NCBI GenBank assembly: GCA_944381555.1
Contig: CALWLL010000008.1
Coordinates: 1 to 64,000, forward strand
Length of the DNA stretch: 64,000 nt
Direction: 5' to 3'
From: an uncultured Agathobacter sp.
Lineage (GTDB): Bacteria > Bacillota > Clostridia > Lachnospirales > Lachnospiraceae
The notes beneath the pieces were generated by a model that ran no database searches, was not told where the DNA came from, and was given only the letters and a program-made list of their open reading frames with translations. Position 1 is the stretch's first letter; each line of letters starts with the position of its first letter. Shown here one piece after another: positions 17,211 to 26,633 of the stretch. The position numbers and the translations under genes were made by a program.

Positions 17211-18290
17211 ATGAAGAAAAAAATAATTGCGTCTGGTCTTATTTCTGCACTTGCCATTGCTTGTCTAAGTGCGTGCAATCAAGGCGGCCAAACACAGGAA
17301 CAGCAGTCCCGGGGTAATACCTTAACGGTATTGAATTATGGAAAATACATTGATGAAGACGCATTAAGGCAATTTGAAAACGAAACCGGTATTGATGTAA
17401 AATACGAGGAATACGAAAGCCCGGAAGAGATGTATACGAAATATAAAGCCGGAGCAATTGACTATGACGTCATCTGCACTTCTGAATATATCATCCAGAA
17501 GCTGATTAGCGAGGGTGAAGTATTAGAACAGGACTATGCAGCTCTTGAAAACTATGGCAATCTCGATAAAGATATCCTTGATTTGGCCAAATCCTATGAC
17601 CCGAATAATACCTATACCGTTCCATACTTCTACGGCACCTTAGGAATATGTTATGACACAACAAAGGTTACGGAAGAAGAAGCCTCTTCATGGGATTGTT
17701 TATGGGATAAATCTCATGCTAATGAAATCATTATGATGAATTCCGTAAGAGACAGCTTTGTTCCGGCGCTTAAAAAACTAGAATACAGTCTCAATACAAC
17801 AGATGAAGCGAAATTACAGGAAGCATTAGCGCTTTTGGATGAACAGTTTCCTATCGTATATGCCTACTTTGTGGATGAAATCGGTGATGAAATGATTTCC
17901 GGCAATGCGCATGTGGCTCTTGTTTACTCAGGCGAGGCAGCATACGCAATGGATTATAATGAGGATCTGGCATATTGCGTGCCAAAAGAAGGCTCTAACC
18001 TGTGGATAGATTCCTGGTTTATTCCGAAAACCTGTAAGAATGAAGAGGCCGCCCTGAAGTTTATTGATTTCCTTTGCCGTGAAGATATCGGCATGGCAAA
18101 TTTCGACTATGTCTATTATGCCTCTCCCCTTACGCCTGTGGTAGAAGCCCTGGATGAAGAAATCCGCAGTAATGAAGCTATTATTCCATCTAAAGAATCA
18201 TTAGAAAAGTGTGAAGTATTTACTGCTATAAGCGATGAAGCAGCCGCTTACTTAAATCATCTCTGGCAGGTATTGAAATCCCAGCTATAA
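17211..18290 (+). CDS. potD: Spermidine/putrescine-binding lipoprotein PotD
   Basis: 359 residues with a lipoprotein signal peptide: KKK, hydrophobic stretch, then LSAC with the lipid-attached Cys at residue 22. The mature part is a periplasmic-binding-type fold (LNYGKYIDEDALRQFENETG; VPYFYGTLGICYDTTKV). It captures polyamine outside the cell and delivers it to PotBC. Start ATG 17211, 44 bases after potC, behind AAGGAGA. A terminator follows the gene. Confidence 0.93.
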   Translation: MKKKIIASGLISALAIACLSACNQGGQTQEQQSRGNTLTVLNYGKYIDEDALRQFENETGIDVKYEEYESPEEMYTKYKAGAIDYDVICTSEYIIQKLISEGEVLEQDYAALENYGNLDKDILDLAKSYDPNNTYTVPYFYGTLGICYDTTKVTEEEASSWDCLWDKSHANEIIMMNSVRDSFVPALKKLEYSLNTTDEAKLQEALALLDEQFPIVYAYFVDEIGDEMISGNAHVALVYSGEAAYAMDYNEDLAYCVPKEGSNLWIDSWFIPKTCKNEEAALKFIDFLCREDIGMANFDYVYYASPLTPVVEALDEEIRSNEAIIPSKESLEKCEVFTAISDEAAAYLNHLWQVLKSQL

Positions 18291-18302
18291 TATGTTACAT
18301 TA

Positions 18303-18329
18303 ATCCACGAAGCAACTGCTTCGTGGATT
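18303..18329 (+). terminator. Terminator of the pot operon
   Basis: ATCCACGAAGC (from 18303) pairs with GCTTCGTGGAT (to 18329) around a short loop, followed by TCTTTTA; 12 bases after potD. Confidence 0.85.
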
Positions 18330-18389
18330 CTTTTATGCTTTTGCAATTACCTTTGCAATCAGTATATTTTCCTGATATGAAGGAGTTAT

Positions 18390-19277
18390 ATGAAATATCA
18401 GGAATTCATTGAAAATGTAAAAGATTATATCAGTAGCCAATTAAATAACGGCCAAAAGGTTGTTATTAATCCGGTTACAAAGAACAACGGAATTATTTAC
18501 GATGGTCTGTTTATTGTTGACCCTATCCTGAACGTGTCACCCACCATCTACCTAAACTCTTACTATCACCGCTATTTAAGCGGTGTCTCTATGGAGGATA
18601 TCTATGACGATATTCTTAATGCCTATCGGACCAATCTTCCAAAGCAGGACTTTGACGTGTCAGTTTTCACTGATTTTTCAAAGGCAGAATCCCGTATTGT
18701 TATGAAACTGATTAACCAAAAAAGAAACGAAGCGCTATTACAGGATGTTCCGCATATTTCCTATCTGGATTTGGCAATCGTCTTTGTATGTTCCGTTACA
18801 GAGTTTCTGCATGAATATGCCACGATTCTGATTCATAATCAACACCTTTCCTTATGGGACATCAGTCAGGAGAAGCTCTATCAAATCGCCATGAACAATA
18901 CTCCAAAGCTGCTGCCTTATGAATTTGAAAGCATGGAACATATTCTAAAAGAAATGACCAATCAAAAATTTCCTTGGTTGGACGAAATCCAGATGTATGT
19001 TCTTACCAACCGTCTTAAAATTCACGGCGCCTGCTGTCTTGTATATCCCGGTCTGTTAGAGATGCTATCGGAAAAATTAGACAGTGATTTGGTGATTATT
19101 CCCAGCAGCATACACGAGGTACTTATTATTCCGGAAAGAACAACCCGCAATAAATACTCCTTTTGTGAATTTGAAGATATGATTCATGAGGTAAATGATA
19201 CCCAATTGTCGGATGATGAAATCTTAGGCGATCATGCCTATCTGTATAAACGGGATACCGGCATCCTTCAATTCTAA
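18390..19277 (+). CDS. DUF5688-like conserved protein, unknown function
   Basis: 295 residues from ATG 18390 (AAGGAG upstream). The opening KYQEFIENVKDYI and the later LYPG-like segment (ACCLVYPGLLEMLSEKL) followed by VIIPSSIHEVLIIPE match a family of uncharacterised proteins common in Lachnospiraceae, where several copies per genome are usual. No signal peptide, membrane span or catalytic motif is obvious. Single-gene unit convergent with glgA. Confidence 0.65.
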   Translation: MKYQEFIENVKDYISSQLNNGQKVVINPVTKNNGIIYDGLFIVDPILNVSPTIYLNSYYHRYLSGVSMEDIYDDILNAYRTNLPKQDFDVSVFTDFSKAESRIVMKLINQKRNEALLQDVPHISYLDLAIVFVCSVTEFLHEYATILIHNQHLSLWDISQEKLYQIAMNNTPKLLPYEFESMEHILKEMTNQKFPWLDEIQMYVLTNRLKIHGACCLVYPGLLEMLSEKLDSDLVIIPSSIHEVLIIPERTTRNKYSFCEFEDMIHEVNDTQLSDDEILGDHAYLYKRDTGILQF

Positions 19278-19292
19278 AGTCCTGCAAATGCC

Positions 19293-19333
19293 AACATGGC
19301 AGGAAATGAAACATTTTCATCTCCTGCCATGTT
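19293..19333. terminator. Bidirectional hairpin between convergent genes
   Basis: AACATGGCAGGA pairs with TCCTGCCATGTT, with inner pairing ATGAAA/TTTTCAT, making a stem of about 18 base pairs. It lies between the DUF5688-like gene and glgA, which face each other. T-runs are weak on both sides. Confidence 0.65.
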
Positions 19334-19354
19334 CTATCTATCATAATATGTTAC

Positions 19355-20803
19355 TTATTTCTCAATGAGCGTATCATATAATTTTTCGTATTTTATTGCA
19401 GAAGCATTCCATGAAAAATCCTGTTCCATTGCACGCTTCATAATTGCTTCCCATTGTTTCTTTTGTTCTTTAAACACACGATATGCATACCGTATCACAT
19501 ACAGCATATCATGCGCGTTATATGCCTCAAAGGAAAAGCCTGTTCCTTTGTTTTCAAACTCATTATAAGGCTCAACTGTATCCTTTAAGCCGCCGGTCTC
19601 CCGAACAATTGGAATAGTACCGTAACGCATTGCTATCATCTGGCTTAGTCCGCATGGCTCAAATAACGATGGCATAAGGAATGCATCGCAGGAAGCATAT
19701 ATCTGATGCGCCTTTTCCTCAGAATAACCAATATAAGCGCTCAGCTTATCCGGGTATTTTTTTTGGAAATATTGAAGCATCTCTTCAAAACGGTACTCGC
19801 CTGTCCCTAATACTACAAACTGCACTCTCATAGTGGTAAGCATCTCCTCCAGCACATATGCCAGGAGGTCAAAGCCTTTTTGTTCTGTGAGCCTTGATAC
19901 CATACCAATCAAAAAAACATCTTCTTTCACTGGAAGCCCTACTGACTGCTGAAGCGCACGTTTGTTTTCTTTTTTTCCTTTTACAGCATCTTTGACGGAA
20001 AAGTGTTCTGCCATTGCAGCATCGGTCATTGGATTAAAATCATCCGTATCAATTCCATTTACAATGCCATATAAGCTGTCCCTGCGGGCAGACATAAGAC
20101 CGTCTAACCCTTCGCCGCCTTCCGGTGTCGTAATATCTGCTGCATAGCTTGGACTGACTGTTGCGATGATATCTGCATATACACATCCGCCTTTGAGATA
20201 GTTTGCTTCACCATATGATTCTAATTTATCTGCGGTGAATATGCCTGCCGGAAGCCCTGTAATATCCATGATATCGCGAACATTCCAACGCCCCTGAAAC
20301 TTCATATTGTGAATGGAAAATATCGTCTTTATGCCAATATAGTAATTATCCTGATAAAACTCCGTTTTCAGGAAAACCGGAACAAGTCCCGTCTGCCAAT
20401 CATTGCAGTGAATCACATCCGGACAAAAATCAATATATGGCAGCGCCATCAAAACTGCTTTTGAGAAAAACGCAAACTTCTCAACATCCTCATAGATATT
20501 GTTATAAGGACTGTTTCCTGCAAAATAAAACTCATTATCTACAAAATAATATGTAACACCCTTGTATTCGGATTTCAAAATTCCTGCATACTGCTTTCTC
20601 CAGTTCAAATTCACATAGAAGTGACATACAAAATGCAATTCCGGCAGAAAGCACTGATCCATACACGCATATTTTGGAAGAATCACACGAACATCATATT
20701 CTTCCCTTTTGATATATCTAGGCAAAGAACCTGCCACATCTGCAAGTCCGCCTGTCTTAATATATGGAACAGCCTCAGATGATACCATAAGTATTTTCTT
20801 CAT
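19355..20803 (-). CDS. glgA: Glycogen synthase (ADP-glucose)
   Basis: 482 residues. It extends alpha-1,4-glucan from ADP-glucose. Signatures: N-terminal SSEAVPYIKTGGLADV (ADP-glucose lysine region), PDVIHCNDWQTGL, SIHNMKFQG, and the GT-B C-terminal motif LMPSLFEPCGLSQ followed by TGGLKDTV. Length fits the bacterial family. Its partners glgC and glgD are about 18 kb away, so the pathway is split over two loci here. Confidence 0.95.
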   Translation of the reverse strand: MKKILMVSSEAVPYIKTGGLADVAGSLPRYIKREEYDVRVILPKYACMDQCFLPELHFVCHFYVNLNWRKQYAGILKSEYKGVTYYFVDNEFYFAGNSPYNNIYEDVEKFAFFSKAVLMALPYIDFCPDVIHCNDWQTGLVPVFLKTEFYQDNYYIGIKTIFSIHNMKFQGRWNVRDIMDITGLPAGIFTADKLESYGEANYLKGGCVYADIIATVSPSYAADITTPEGGEGLDGLMSARRDSLYGIVNGIDTDDFNPMTDAAMAEHFSVKDAVKGKKENKRALQQSVGLPVKEDVFLIGMVSRLTEQKGFDLLAYVLEEMLTTMRVQFVVLGTGEYRFEEMLQYFQKKYPDKLSAYIGYSEEKAHQIYASCDAFLMPSLFEPCGLSQMIAMRYGTIPIVRETGGLKDTVEPYNEFENKGTGFSFEAYNAHDMLYVIRYAYRVFKEQKKQWEAIMKRAMEQDFSWNASAIKYEKLYDTLIEK

Positions 20804-20871
20804 AAACCTTCCCCCAAATAGTATTTATCATACTATTATTATACTCCTTATTTTCTTGGAAGGCTAGTGGT

Positions 20872-21660
20872 TTAATCCTTTATTTGCAGACGAATACGGT
20901 CGGTAACTAAAGCAATAAACTCCGAGTTGGTCGGCTTGCCCTTATAGTTACTGACCGTATATCCAAACATTTCATCTATCGTATCCATTTTTCCTCTGCT
21001 CCATGCCACCTCTATCGCATGGCGGATTGCGCGTTCAACACGGCTTGCCGTTGTATGATATTTCTTCGCAATTCCCGGGTATAATACTTTGGTTACAGAA
21101 TTAAGCATATCCATGTCCTGTACAGACATAATAATTGCATCTCTTAAATACTGATAGCCTTTAATATGGGCAGGAACACCGATTTCATGAATGATGGTAG
21201 TTATTTGAGATTCCAAATCTTTTTCCGAGCTTTCCTTAACCTTTTCATATGCATTCACCACCTTCATATCTGACGCGCTTCTGACATTCCGGATACTTTT
21301 TATGCGGCTTAATACCATCTCATTATTAAATGGTTTCATTATGTAATAATCTGCGCCGTGAGAAAAGGCAGCTTCCGTAATCTGTTCGTGTCCCACAGCA
21401 CTAATCATTACAAACGAAGGAGCTTTTTGTATATTTCCGTCATTATTTACACGCTCCATAACTCCTATACCATCTAATTTCGGCATTACCATATCTAAAA
21501 GTACAACATCCGGTTCTTTATCTTTTATCAGCTTGTACGCTGCTTCACCATCTTTTGCGGTTCCCACTACACTCAAATCCTTATCGCTAGATACAATATT
21601 CTCCAGCAATCGTAACATTCTTTCGTTATCGTCTGCAATTGCGACATTTAACTTGCTCAT
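20872..21660 (-). CDS. spo0A: Sporulation master regulator Spo0A
   Basis: 262 residues behind AGGAGG. Receiver domain residues 1-120: acidic pair D10-D11, phosphorylation site Asp56 in [13 protein letters not shown], and Lys in YYIMKPFN. The C-terminal Spo0A DNA-binding domain (about 150-262) includes [19 protein letters not shown] and [14 protein letters not shown]. When phosphorylated it turns on the sporulation programme by binding 0A boxes. Two 0A-box-like sites lie 70-90 bases upstream. Unusually, spoIVB is not adjacent but almost 6 kb away. Confidence 0.97.
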   Translation of the reverse strand: MSKLNVAIADDNERMLRLLENIVSSDKDLSVVGTAKDGEAAYKLIKDKEPDVVLLDMVMPKLDGIGVMERVNNDGNIQKAPSFVMISAVGHEQITEAAFSHGADYYIMKPFNNEMVLSRIKSIRNVRSASDMKVVNAYEKVKESSEKDLESQITTIIHEIGVPAHIKGYQYLRDAIIMSVQDMDMLNSVTKVLYPGIAKKYHTTASRVERAIRHAIEVAWSRGKMDTIDEMFGYTVSNYKGKPTNSEFIALVTDRIRLQIKD

Positions 21661-21732
21661 TCTTGCCTCCTATATTTTTCACACACACCAAAAGCCGACC
21701 CGTATACTATATCGGAAGAACAGAAACGTAAT

Positions 21733-21752
21733 TTGTCGATTTTTGTCGACAA
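21733..21752. promoter_or_regulatory. Two 0A-box-like sites upstream of spo0A
   Basis: TTGTCGAT (21733-21740) and TTGTCGAC (21743-21750, part of the palindrome TTGTCGACAA) each match 7 of 8 bases of the B. subtilis 0A box TTGTCGAA, spaced exactly 10 bases apart, on the same helix face. They are 73-92 bases before the spo0A start, a suitable position for autoregulation. Confidence 0.5.
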
Positions 21753-21761
21753 TGTAAAATA

Positions 21762-23438
21762 TTACTCCCCGACATATAACAGTTCACCTACTAGGATTCC
21801 CTTTATCGTATCGCCAGGCTTTGCAAACAGCAACTGCTCATTTTCATGGAATAAAGCCTTGTATACCTCGCCATCATCTGTTCCCATATATACATATGTA
21901 TTTCCAGATACATCTACATACTGCATAACAGAAATTACAAATTCAACCTCTTTCTTCTCTACGTCTGTACCATCTTCTGAGCCAGTCATGTTATCTGCAT
22001 TTAAACCAAGTTTTTCTGCATATTTGCTGGCACATTCTTCTCTTGAATCAGCAACGACTACTTTCCCATAATCCTCTACGTTTACCATGTAGTACATTTT
22101 TACCAGACCTGACTGGTCTTTTAGTACTCCAATATATGCAAGAGAATTATCTACATTGACAAGCGTTGGGAAGGAAGCATCATAGCCATACTGCTGCACC
22201 TCACCCTCTGCCGCGTTCATGGCAGACTGTTCATTTGCACCTGATACAGCAAAATACTTGTATTCCCCAGTTCTCTCATTTACCATAATAAACCCAAGAT
22301 TTGAATTATCCGCAGCCATCGATGTGACACCGGTATAGACGTAAATATCTCCGTCTTTTGCAATATACCCATAATCTGTTCCGGCATCAATCTCCTCATC
22401 TTCCTCGTCATCTGAAACCATATCAACCGTTGTAGTCTGCATACATCCGGTATTTGCGCCAAAAGACGTTCCATTCCAATAACCGTTGATGTTCTTATAT
22501 GCTACATTGTACAGTTCACAGATTAAGTCTCCCGGCACAACATAATCTACCCACAGCGGAATATCCTCTAATGCATAGTATTCGCTTTCTCCGCTAACCG
22601 GATCTGTAATAACAGCACCAATTACGACTTCACCGCCAAAGACACCAATTGTTTTGTCAAATACACTGGTTACATAGTAAGGATTTCCTTCTTCATCTAC
22701 TTCAAAATGCATATTATCCATAATCAGAGTCGGAAACTGGGAATGGAGATGACGGTATAAATCCTTGTCAAAATAAGCAGACGGTACATACTGCATTCCC
22801 TCTTCTAATTCAATATAATCTGCCGTCATGGTTGTCGGTGATACCGATACATATCCTGTTACACCACCCTCTTTATTGCTTAACCACTTAAAAAATCCCA
22901 CATATTCCAACGGAGCAACCTTTACTGCATCTCCGTTGATATTTAGCTGGATATATTCGTCCGAAACATTAAAGGTAGAGAAATTATCAATTGCACCGAT
23001 TTCCCTGTCACCCAACTGTCTTGCAGAAGCCGTATCCATCAGCGCAATACTTTCCGCATCTGTTTCTGAGATGATTGCATCTTCGGATTCTACCTGCTCC
23101 ACCGTGATAATCGCTGCATATGCCTTGGAATTAAAAATCTCTGCTCCCGTCAACAGACAGATTAAAAACAGCAGGACTACCGCAAACGGTGCAAGAAGCG
23201 GTCCGTACATTAACCTTTCATCTTTTTGGATTTCTTTTGCCTCATATGCACTGTAAACAAACAACAGATTCATGCCTGTGTAAATAAGCAGCAATACAAA
23301 TATCTTTATCCAGCACTCTATGGATTTTAAGTTCCATGGCGATGGCCAGAAATAATTCAAAATCAGCGCGATAACCGTACTGATGACAAATGCAGTTATT
23401 ACATACTGCCATTTTGTTTTCATTTTATATTTTTGCAT
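21762..23438 (-). CDS. Large membrane-anchored extracellular protein, unknown
   Basis: 558 residues from ATG 23438 (GGAGGAG upstream). Three hydrophobic spans lie in the first 115 residues (YVITAFVISTVIALIL; IKIFVLLLIYTGMNLLFVY; LLAPFAVVLLFLICLLTG). About 440 residues follow, predicted outside the cell, rich in Asp, Glu, Thr and Tyr. It contains repeated short segments of the type YYALEDIP, YKYFAVSG and VYMGTDDGEVYKALF that suggest beta-sheet modules. No enzyme motif is seen. The gene is divergent from the aromatic-acid-exporter-like gene and directly upstream of the spo0A control region. Confidence 0.55.
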   Translation of the reverse strand: MQKYKMKTKWQYVITAFVISTVIALILNYFWPSPWNLKSIECWIKIFVLLLIYTGMNLLFVYSAYEAKEIQKDERLMYGPLLAPFAVVLLFLICLLTGAEIFNSKAYAAIITVEQVESEDAIISETDAESIALMDTASARQLGDREIGAIDNFSTFNVSDEYIQLNINGDAVKVAPLEYVGFFKWLSNKEGGVTGYVSVSPTTMTADYIELEEGMQYVPSAYFDKDLYRHLHSQFPTLIMDNMHFEVDEEGNPYYVTSVFDKTIGVFGGEVVIGAVITDPVSGESEYYALEDIPLWVDYVVPGDLICELYNVAYKNINGYWNGTSFGANTGCMQTTTVDMVSDDEEDEEIDAGTDYGYIAKDGDIYVYTGVTSMAADNSNLGFIMVNERTGEYKYFAVSGANEQSAMNAAEGEVQQYGYDASFPTLVNVDNSLAYIGVLKDQSGLVKMYYMVNVEDYGKVVVADSREECASKYAEKLGLNADNMTGSEDGTDVEKKEVEFVISVMQYVDVSGNTYVYMGTDDGEVYKALFHENEQLLFAKPGDTIKGILVGELLYVGE

Positions 23439-23573
23439 AATCAAAACTCCTCCTCTTTGGACTTTCGTTCCTTCCTGCGGTAAAATCATACCCATTATAA
23501 GTCTTTTGCATGATAAAAGCTATATAAAATAACAAAAAAAGCATTTTATTTCTAAAAAAACGCACAAAAAACA

Positions 23574-23601
23574 TTGCCTTTTTTTAGTAAAGTGTTATAA
23601 T
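23574..23601 (+). promoter_or_regulatory. Promoter for the exporter-like gene
   Basis: TTGCCT (23574-23579) and TATAAT (23596-23601), 16-base spacer; 54 bases before ATG 23655. Confidence 0.6.
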
Positions 23602-23654
23602 TTAGCACGTTGTTTATACTATTTTATAATTCTCGTAACACATTGGAGGTTACT

Positions 23655-24242
23655 ATGAGCAGTCAGATGCAGAGTGAAAAACAAAAGAAACTCGGAGAAC
23701 AGGAGCGTGAATTTCATTTTCATGTAGGTATGCGGAATTTTAAAACCGCATTGGCCGCTACCCTTTGTGCGCTTTTATATTTTCTATTTAACAGAAACCC
23801 TACTTTTGCATGTATCGGCGCAATCTTTGGTATGGGCCGTGATTTGGAAAATTCTAAAGAAAGCGGCGGAAACCGTCTGTTCGGAACAATCATCGGCGGC
23901 GTTGTGGGTATGGCGCTGTTCCACATCTATATCCAGATATATCCCGAGGGCGGCATACATGGACCGTTGTTCATTTTCCTGTTCTTAGGCGTCATTTATC
24001 TGGTACTGGTTTGTCAGGTCCTATTTTTGCCGGGCGCTATTCAGCCGGGCGGTGTTGTGTTATGTATTATTCTTTTTAATACCCCTGTCGATTCCTACAT
24101 CCAGTACTCCTTAAACCGTATTTTGGATACAGCTATCGGTGTCATTATTGCAATCGGGATTAACCTTATTCTTTCGCGTGAGAATATCCAATATATAAAA
24201 ACACTTATCAGCTATTTTAATTATCTCAAAAAAACCAATTAA
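23655..24242 (+). CDS. Aromatic acid exporter (ArAE/FUSC-like) small membrane protein
   Basis: 195 residues from ATG 23655 (GGAGG upstream). A soluble charged N-terminus (about 25 residues) is followed by a four-to-five-span membrane region with the family segments RNFKTALAATLCALLYFLF, NPTFACIGAIFGM and GNRLFGTIIGGVVGMAL. Full-length exporters of this superfamily are longer and carry a cytosolic domain; this one has only the membrane part. Likely an exporter or a pore subunit; substrate unknown. Followed 80 bases later by the DUF1538 gene. Confidence 0.6.
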   Translation: MSSQMQSEKQKKLGEQEREFHFHVGMRNFKTALAATLCALLYFLFNRNPTFACIGAIFGMGRDLENSKESGGNRLFGTIIGGVVGMALFHIYIQIYPEGGIHGPLFIFLFLGVIYLVLVCQVLFLPGAIQPGGVVLCIILFNTPVDSYIQYSLNRILDTAIGVIIAIGINLILSRENIQYIKTLISYFNYLKKTN

Positions 24243-24322
24243 TCTTTTTAAACTTTTTATTTGTTCTTTATTCAATTTATGCTATATTATAAAGAAGAAG
24301 AAATAGAAAGGTGTTGGAATAA

Positions 24323-25861
24323 TTGTTTTTTAATCATTCAAAATTTAGAGAAAAATTATCTGAAACTCTGAAAGCAGTTTTCCCGATTTTGGCGATTGTA
24401 TTGCTGCTGTGTTTTACGATTGCACCAATTCCGCCAAGTATTTTGCTGACCTTCCTTGTGGGAGCGTTTTTGCTGACTGTGGGAATGCTGCTTTTTAATG
24501 TTGGTGTAGAGCTTTCAATGACTCCTATCGGCGAAAAAGTCGGTTCTATCATTACCAAATCCAAAAAAGTATGGGTTATGGTTCTTATCAGTTTTATCAT
24601 GGGATTCTTCATTACAATCTCAGAACCGGATTTGCAGGTGCTTGCACAACAGGTTCCATCCATTCCTAATCTCACGCTTATTCTAGCTGTTGCGCTCGGA
24701 GTTGGAATTTTCCTTGTTATTGCAGTATTACGTATGCTTTTTTCTCGTCCATTATCTCAGCTTTTGGTATTCTTTTATATCATTGTTTTTGGTTTAGCTC
24801 TATTTGTACCAAAGGACTTCCTTGCAATTGCATTTGACTCAGGTGGCGTTACAACCGGTCCCATGACTGTGCCGTTTATTATGGCATTCGGTGTCGGTAT
24901 TGCTTTTATCCGAAGTGATAAACATGCAGAAGACGATACCTTCGGTCTTGTCGCTCTTTGCTCAATCGGTCCCATCCTTGCAGTACTGATTCTCGGATTG
25001 ATTTATCATCCTGATTCAACTGAAGCGGTATCCGAAGCAATTCCAATCATTGATAATACCGTTGATTTATGGAATCTGTTCGCAGTAGAACTCCCTACAT
25101 ATATGGAAGAAATTGCAATATCGCTTTTCCCGATCATATTCTTCTTTGGGCTCTTCGAGCTTATTTACAAGGATATCAATAAAAGAACTTTGATTCGTAT
25201 CGGTATCGGTTTAGCCGAAACATATCTTGGACTTGTACTTTTCCTTACAGGTGTAAACGTCGGTTTTATGCCTGCCGGCAACTACTTAGGCCAGACTATG
25301 GCAGCGCTTCCGTATGCGTGGATTATCATTCCGATTGGTATGATTATCGGTTACTTCATTGTAAGAGCGGAGCCTTCTGTATTTGTACTTACAAAACAGG
25401 TTGAAGAAATGACCTCTGGCGCCATCTCTTCAAAAGCTATGGGACTTAGCTTATCCATTGGTGTATCAGCTTCCGTTGGGCTTGCTATGATTCGTGTACT
25501 CACAGGTATCTCAATTCTATGGTTCTTAGTACCCGGATATTTCATCGCATTGGTATTAACCTTTTTTGTACCAAAGATTTTTACTGCAATCGCCTTTGAC
25601 TCCGGCGGCGTTGCTTCCGGTCCTATGACTGCTACTTTCCTGCTCCCATTTGCAATGGGTGCCTGCGAAGCGCTGGGAGGAAATATTATTACAGATGCTT
25701 TTGGTATTGTATCAATGGTTGCTATGACTCCACTAATTACCATTCAGGTAATGGGTGCTTTGTTCAAGATAAAAGAAAACAAACTTCACAAAGAGGCTGC
25801 TGTTCAAATCAAACGTACTCCACTGGATTCCATTGGAGATATGGATATCATTGAACTCTAA
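24323..25861 (+). CDS. DUF1538 membrane protein with internal duplication
   Basis: 512 residues, with 10 or more membrane spans in two homologous halves. Each half ends in the same signature: AIAFDSGGVTTGPMT at about residues 168-182 and AIAFDSGGVASGPMT at about 423-437, some 255 residues apart. This is the pattern of the DUF1538 family. Conserved Asp and Ser/Gly in the repeats suggest an ion or solute path through two pseudo-symmetric bundles, a transporter-like design. It must start at TTG 24323, as no ATG or GTG occurs before the first span; the ribosome site GAAAGG is a little far. Directly followed by a tandem PII-like gene. Confidence 0.8.
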   Translation: MFFNHSKFREKLSETLKAVFPILAIVLLLCFTIAPIPPSILLTFLVGAFLLTVGMLLFNVGVELSMTPIGEKVGSIITKSKKVWVMVLISFIMGFFITISEPDLQVLAQQVPSIPNLTLILAVALGVGIFLVIAVLRMLFSRPLSQLLVFFYIIVFGLALFVPKDFLAIAFDSGGVTTGPMTVPFIMAFGVGIAFIRSDKHAEDDTFGLVALCSIGPILAVLILGLIYHPDSTEAVSEAIPIIDNTVDLWNLFAVELPTYMEEIAISLFPIIFFFGLFELIYKDINKRTLIRIGIGLAETYLGLVLFLTGVNVGFMPAGNYLGQTMAALPYAWIIIPIGMIIGYFIVRAEPSVFVLTKQVEEMTSGAISSKAMGLSLSIGVSASVGLAMIRVLTGISILWFLVPGYFIALVLTFFVPKIFTAIAFDSGGVASGPMTATFLLPFAMGACEALGGNIITDAFGIVSMVAMTPLITIQVMGALFKIKENKLHKEAAVQIKRTPLDSIGDMDIIEL

Positions 25862-25879
25862 GCCGGAAATGAGGTTCAT

Positions 25880-26557
25880 ATGGGAAATATATATTTAATG
25901 ACCACTATCGTAGATAGAAAAATTGTTAAAAAGTATTTAGACTTATATCATGAGCATAGTTTACATGTTATGTTCCTAACGCTCGGATATGGTACTGCTT
26001 CTAATGAAATCCTTGATTATCTGGGATTAGATTCAATCGAAAAAGCTGTTATTTATTCCGTTGTTGAAGAAAACACCTGGACTACCATCAAAAATCAGTT
26101 GCAGAAAAAACTTAGAATTGATGCTCCGGGCGGCGGAATTGCTTATACAATTCCACTTAGCAGCATTGGCGGAAAGAAAACATTACAATTCCTTTTGGAA
26201 AATCCTAATTTTGAAAAAAAGGAGGAATCTACCTTGAAAAACACAACTCATGACTTAATCGTGGTTATTGCCGAGCAGGGATATACCAACTTAATCATGG
26301 ATGCAGCCAGAGAGGCCGGTGCATATGGCGGCACCGTTGTCCATGCCAAAGGAACCGGCATGGAAGCCGCAGACATATTCATGGGCATTTCCCTTTCCGA
26401 AGAAAAAGAAATCGTCTATATTGTGGCGAAAACAGAAGAAAAGAATGCCATTATGAAATCCATTATGACAAAAGCCGGTCATGATTCAAAAGCAAAATCT
26501 GTCTGCTTCTCTCTTCCTGTAACAGATACCGCAGGTTTGAGACTGCTTGAAGACTAA
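25880..26557 (+). CDS. Tandem PII-like nitrogen-regulator-type protein
   Basis: 225 residues containing two PII-like (ferredoxin-fold) units: residues 1-108 (YLMTTIVDRKIVKKYLDLY; APGGGIAYTIPLSS) and 122-225 (DLIVVIAEQGYTNLIMDAAREAG; GGTVVHAKGTG; KEIVYIVAKTEEKNAIM). The second unit keeps the GTV-H-KG segment near the nucleotide site of canonical PII; the first is more diverged. It starts 18 bases after the DUF1538 stop and shares its terminator, so it is very probably a regulator of that membrane protein, as GlnK is of AmtB. The ligand is unknown. Confidence 0.75.
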   Translation: MGNIYLMTTIVDRKIVKKYLDLYHEHSLHVMFLTLGYGTASNEILDYLGLDSIEKAVIYSVVEENTWTTIKNQLQKKLRIDAPGGGIAYTIPLSSIGGKKTLQFLLENPNFEKKEESTLKNTTHDLIVVIAEQGYTNLIMDAAREAGAYGGTVVHAKGTGMEAADIFMGISLSEEKEIVYIVAKTEEKNAIMKSIMTKAGHDSKAKSVCFSLPVTDTAGLRLLED

Positions 26558-26587
26558 TAACCTGTTTTATTCATTCTTAAACGCTAT

Positions 26588-26620
26588 AAAAGGTCTCTCT
26601 TTTTTAAGGGAGACCTTTTT
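26588..26620 (+). terminator. Terminator after the PII-like gene
   Basis: AAAAGGTCTC pairs with GAGACCTTTT, ending in a T-run; 30 bases after the stop codon and just before the TrmH gene ribosome site. Confidence 0.8.
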
Positions 26621-26633
26621 AAGGAGAAACTCT

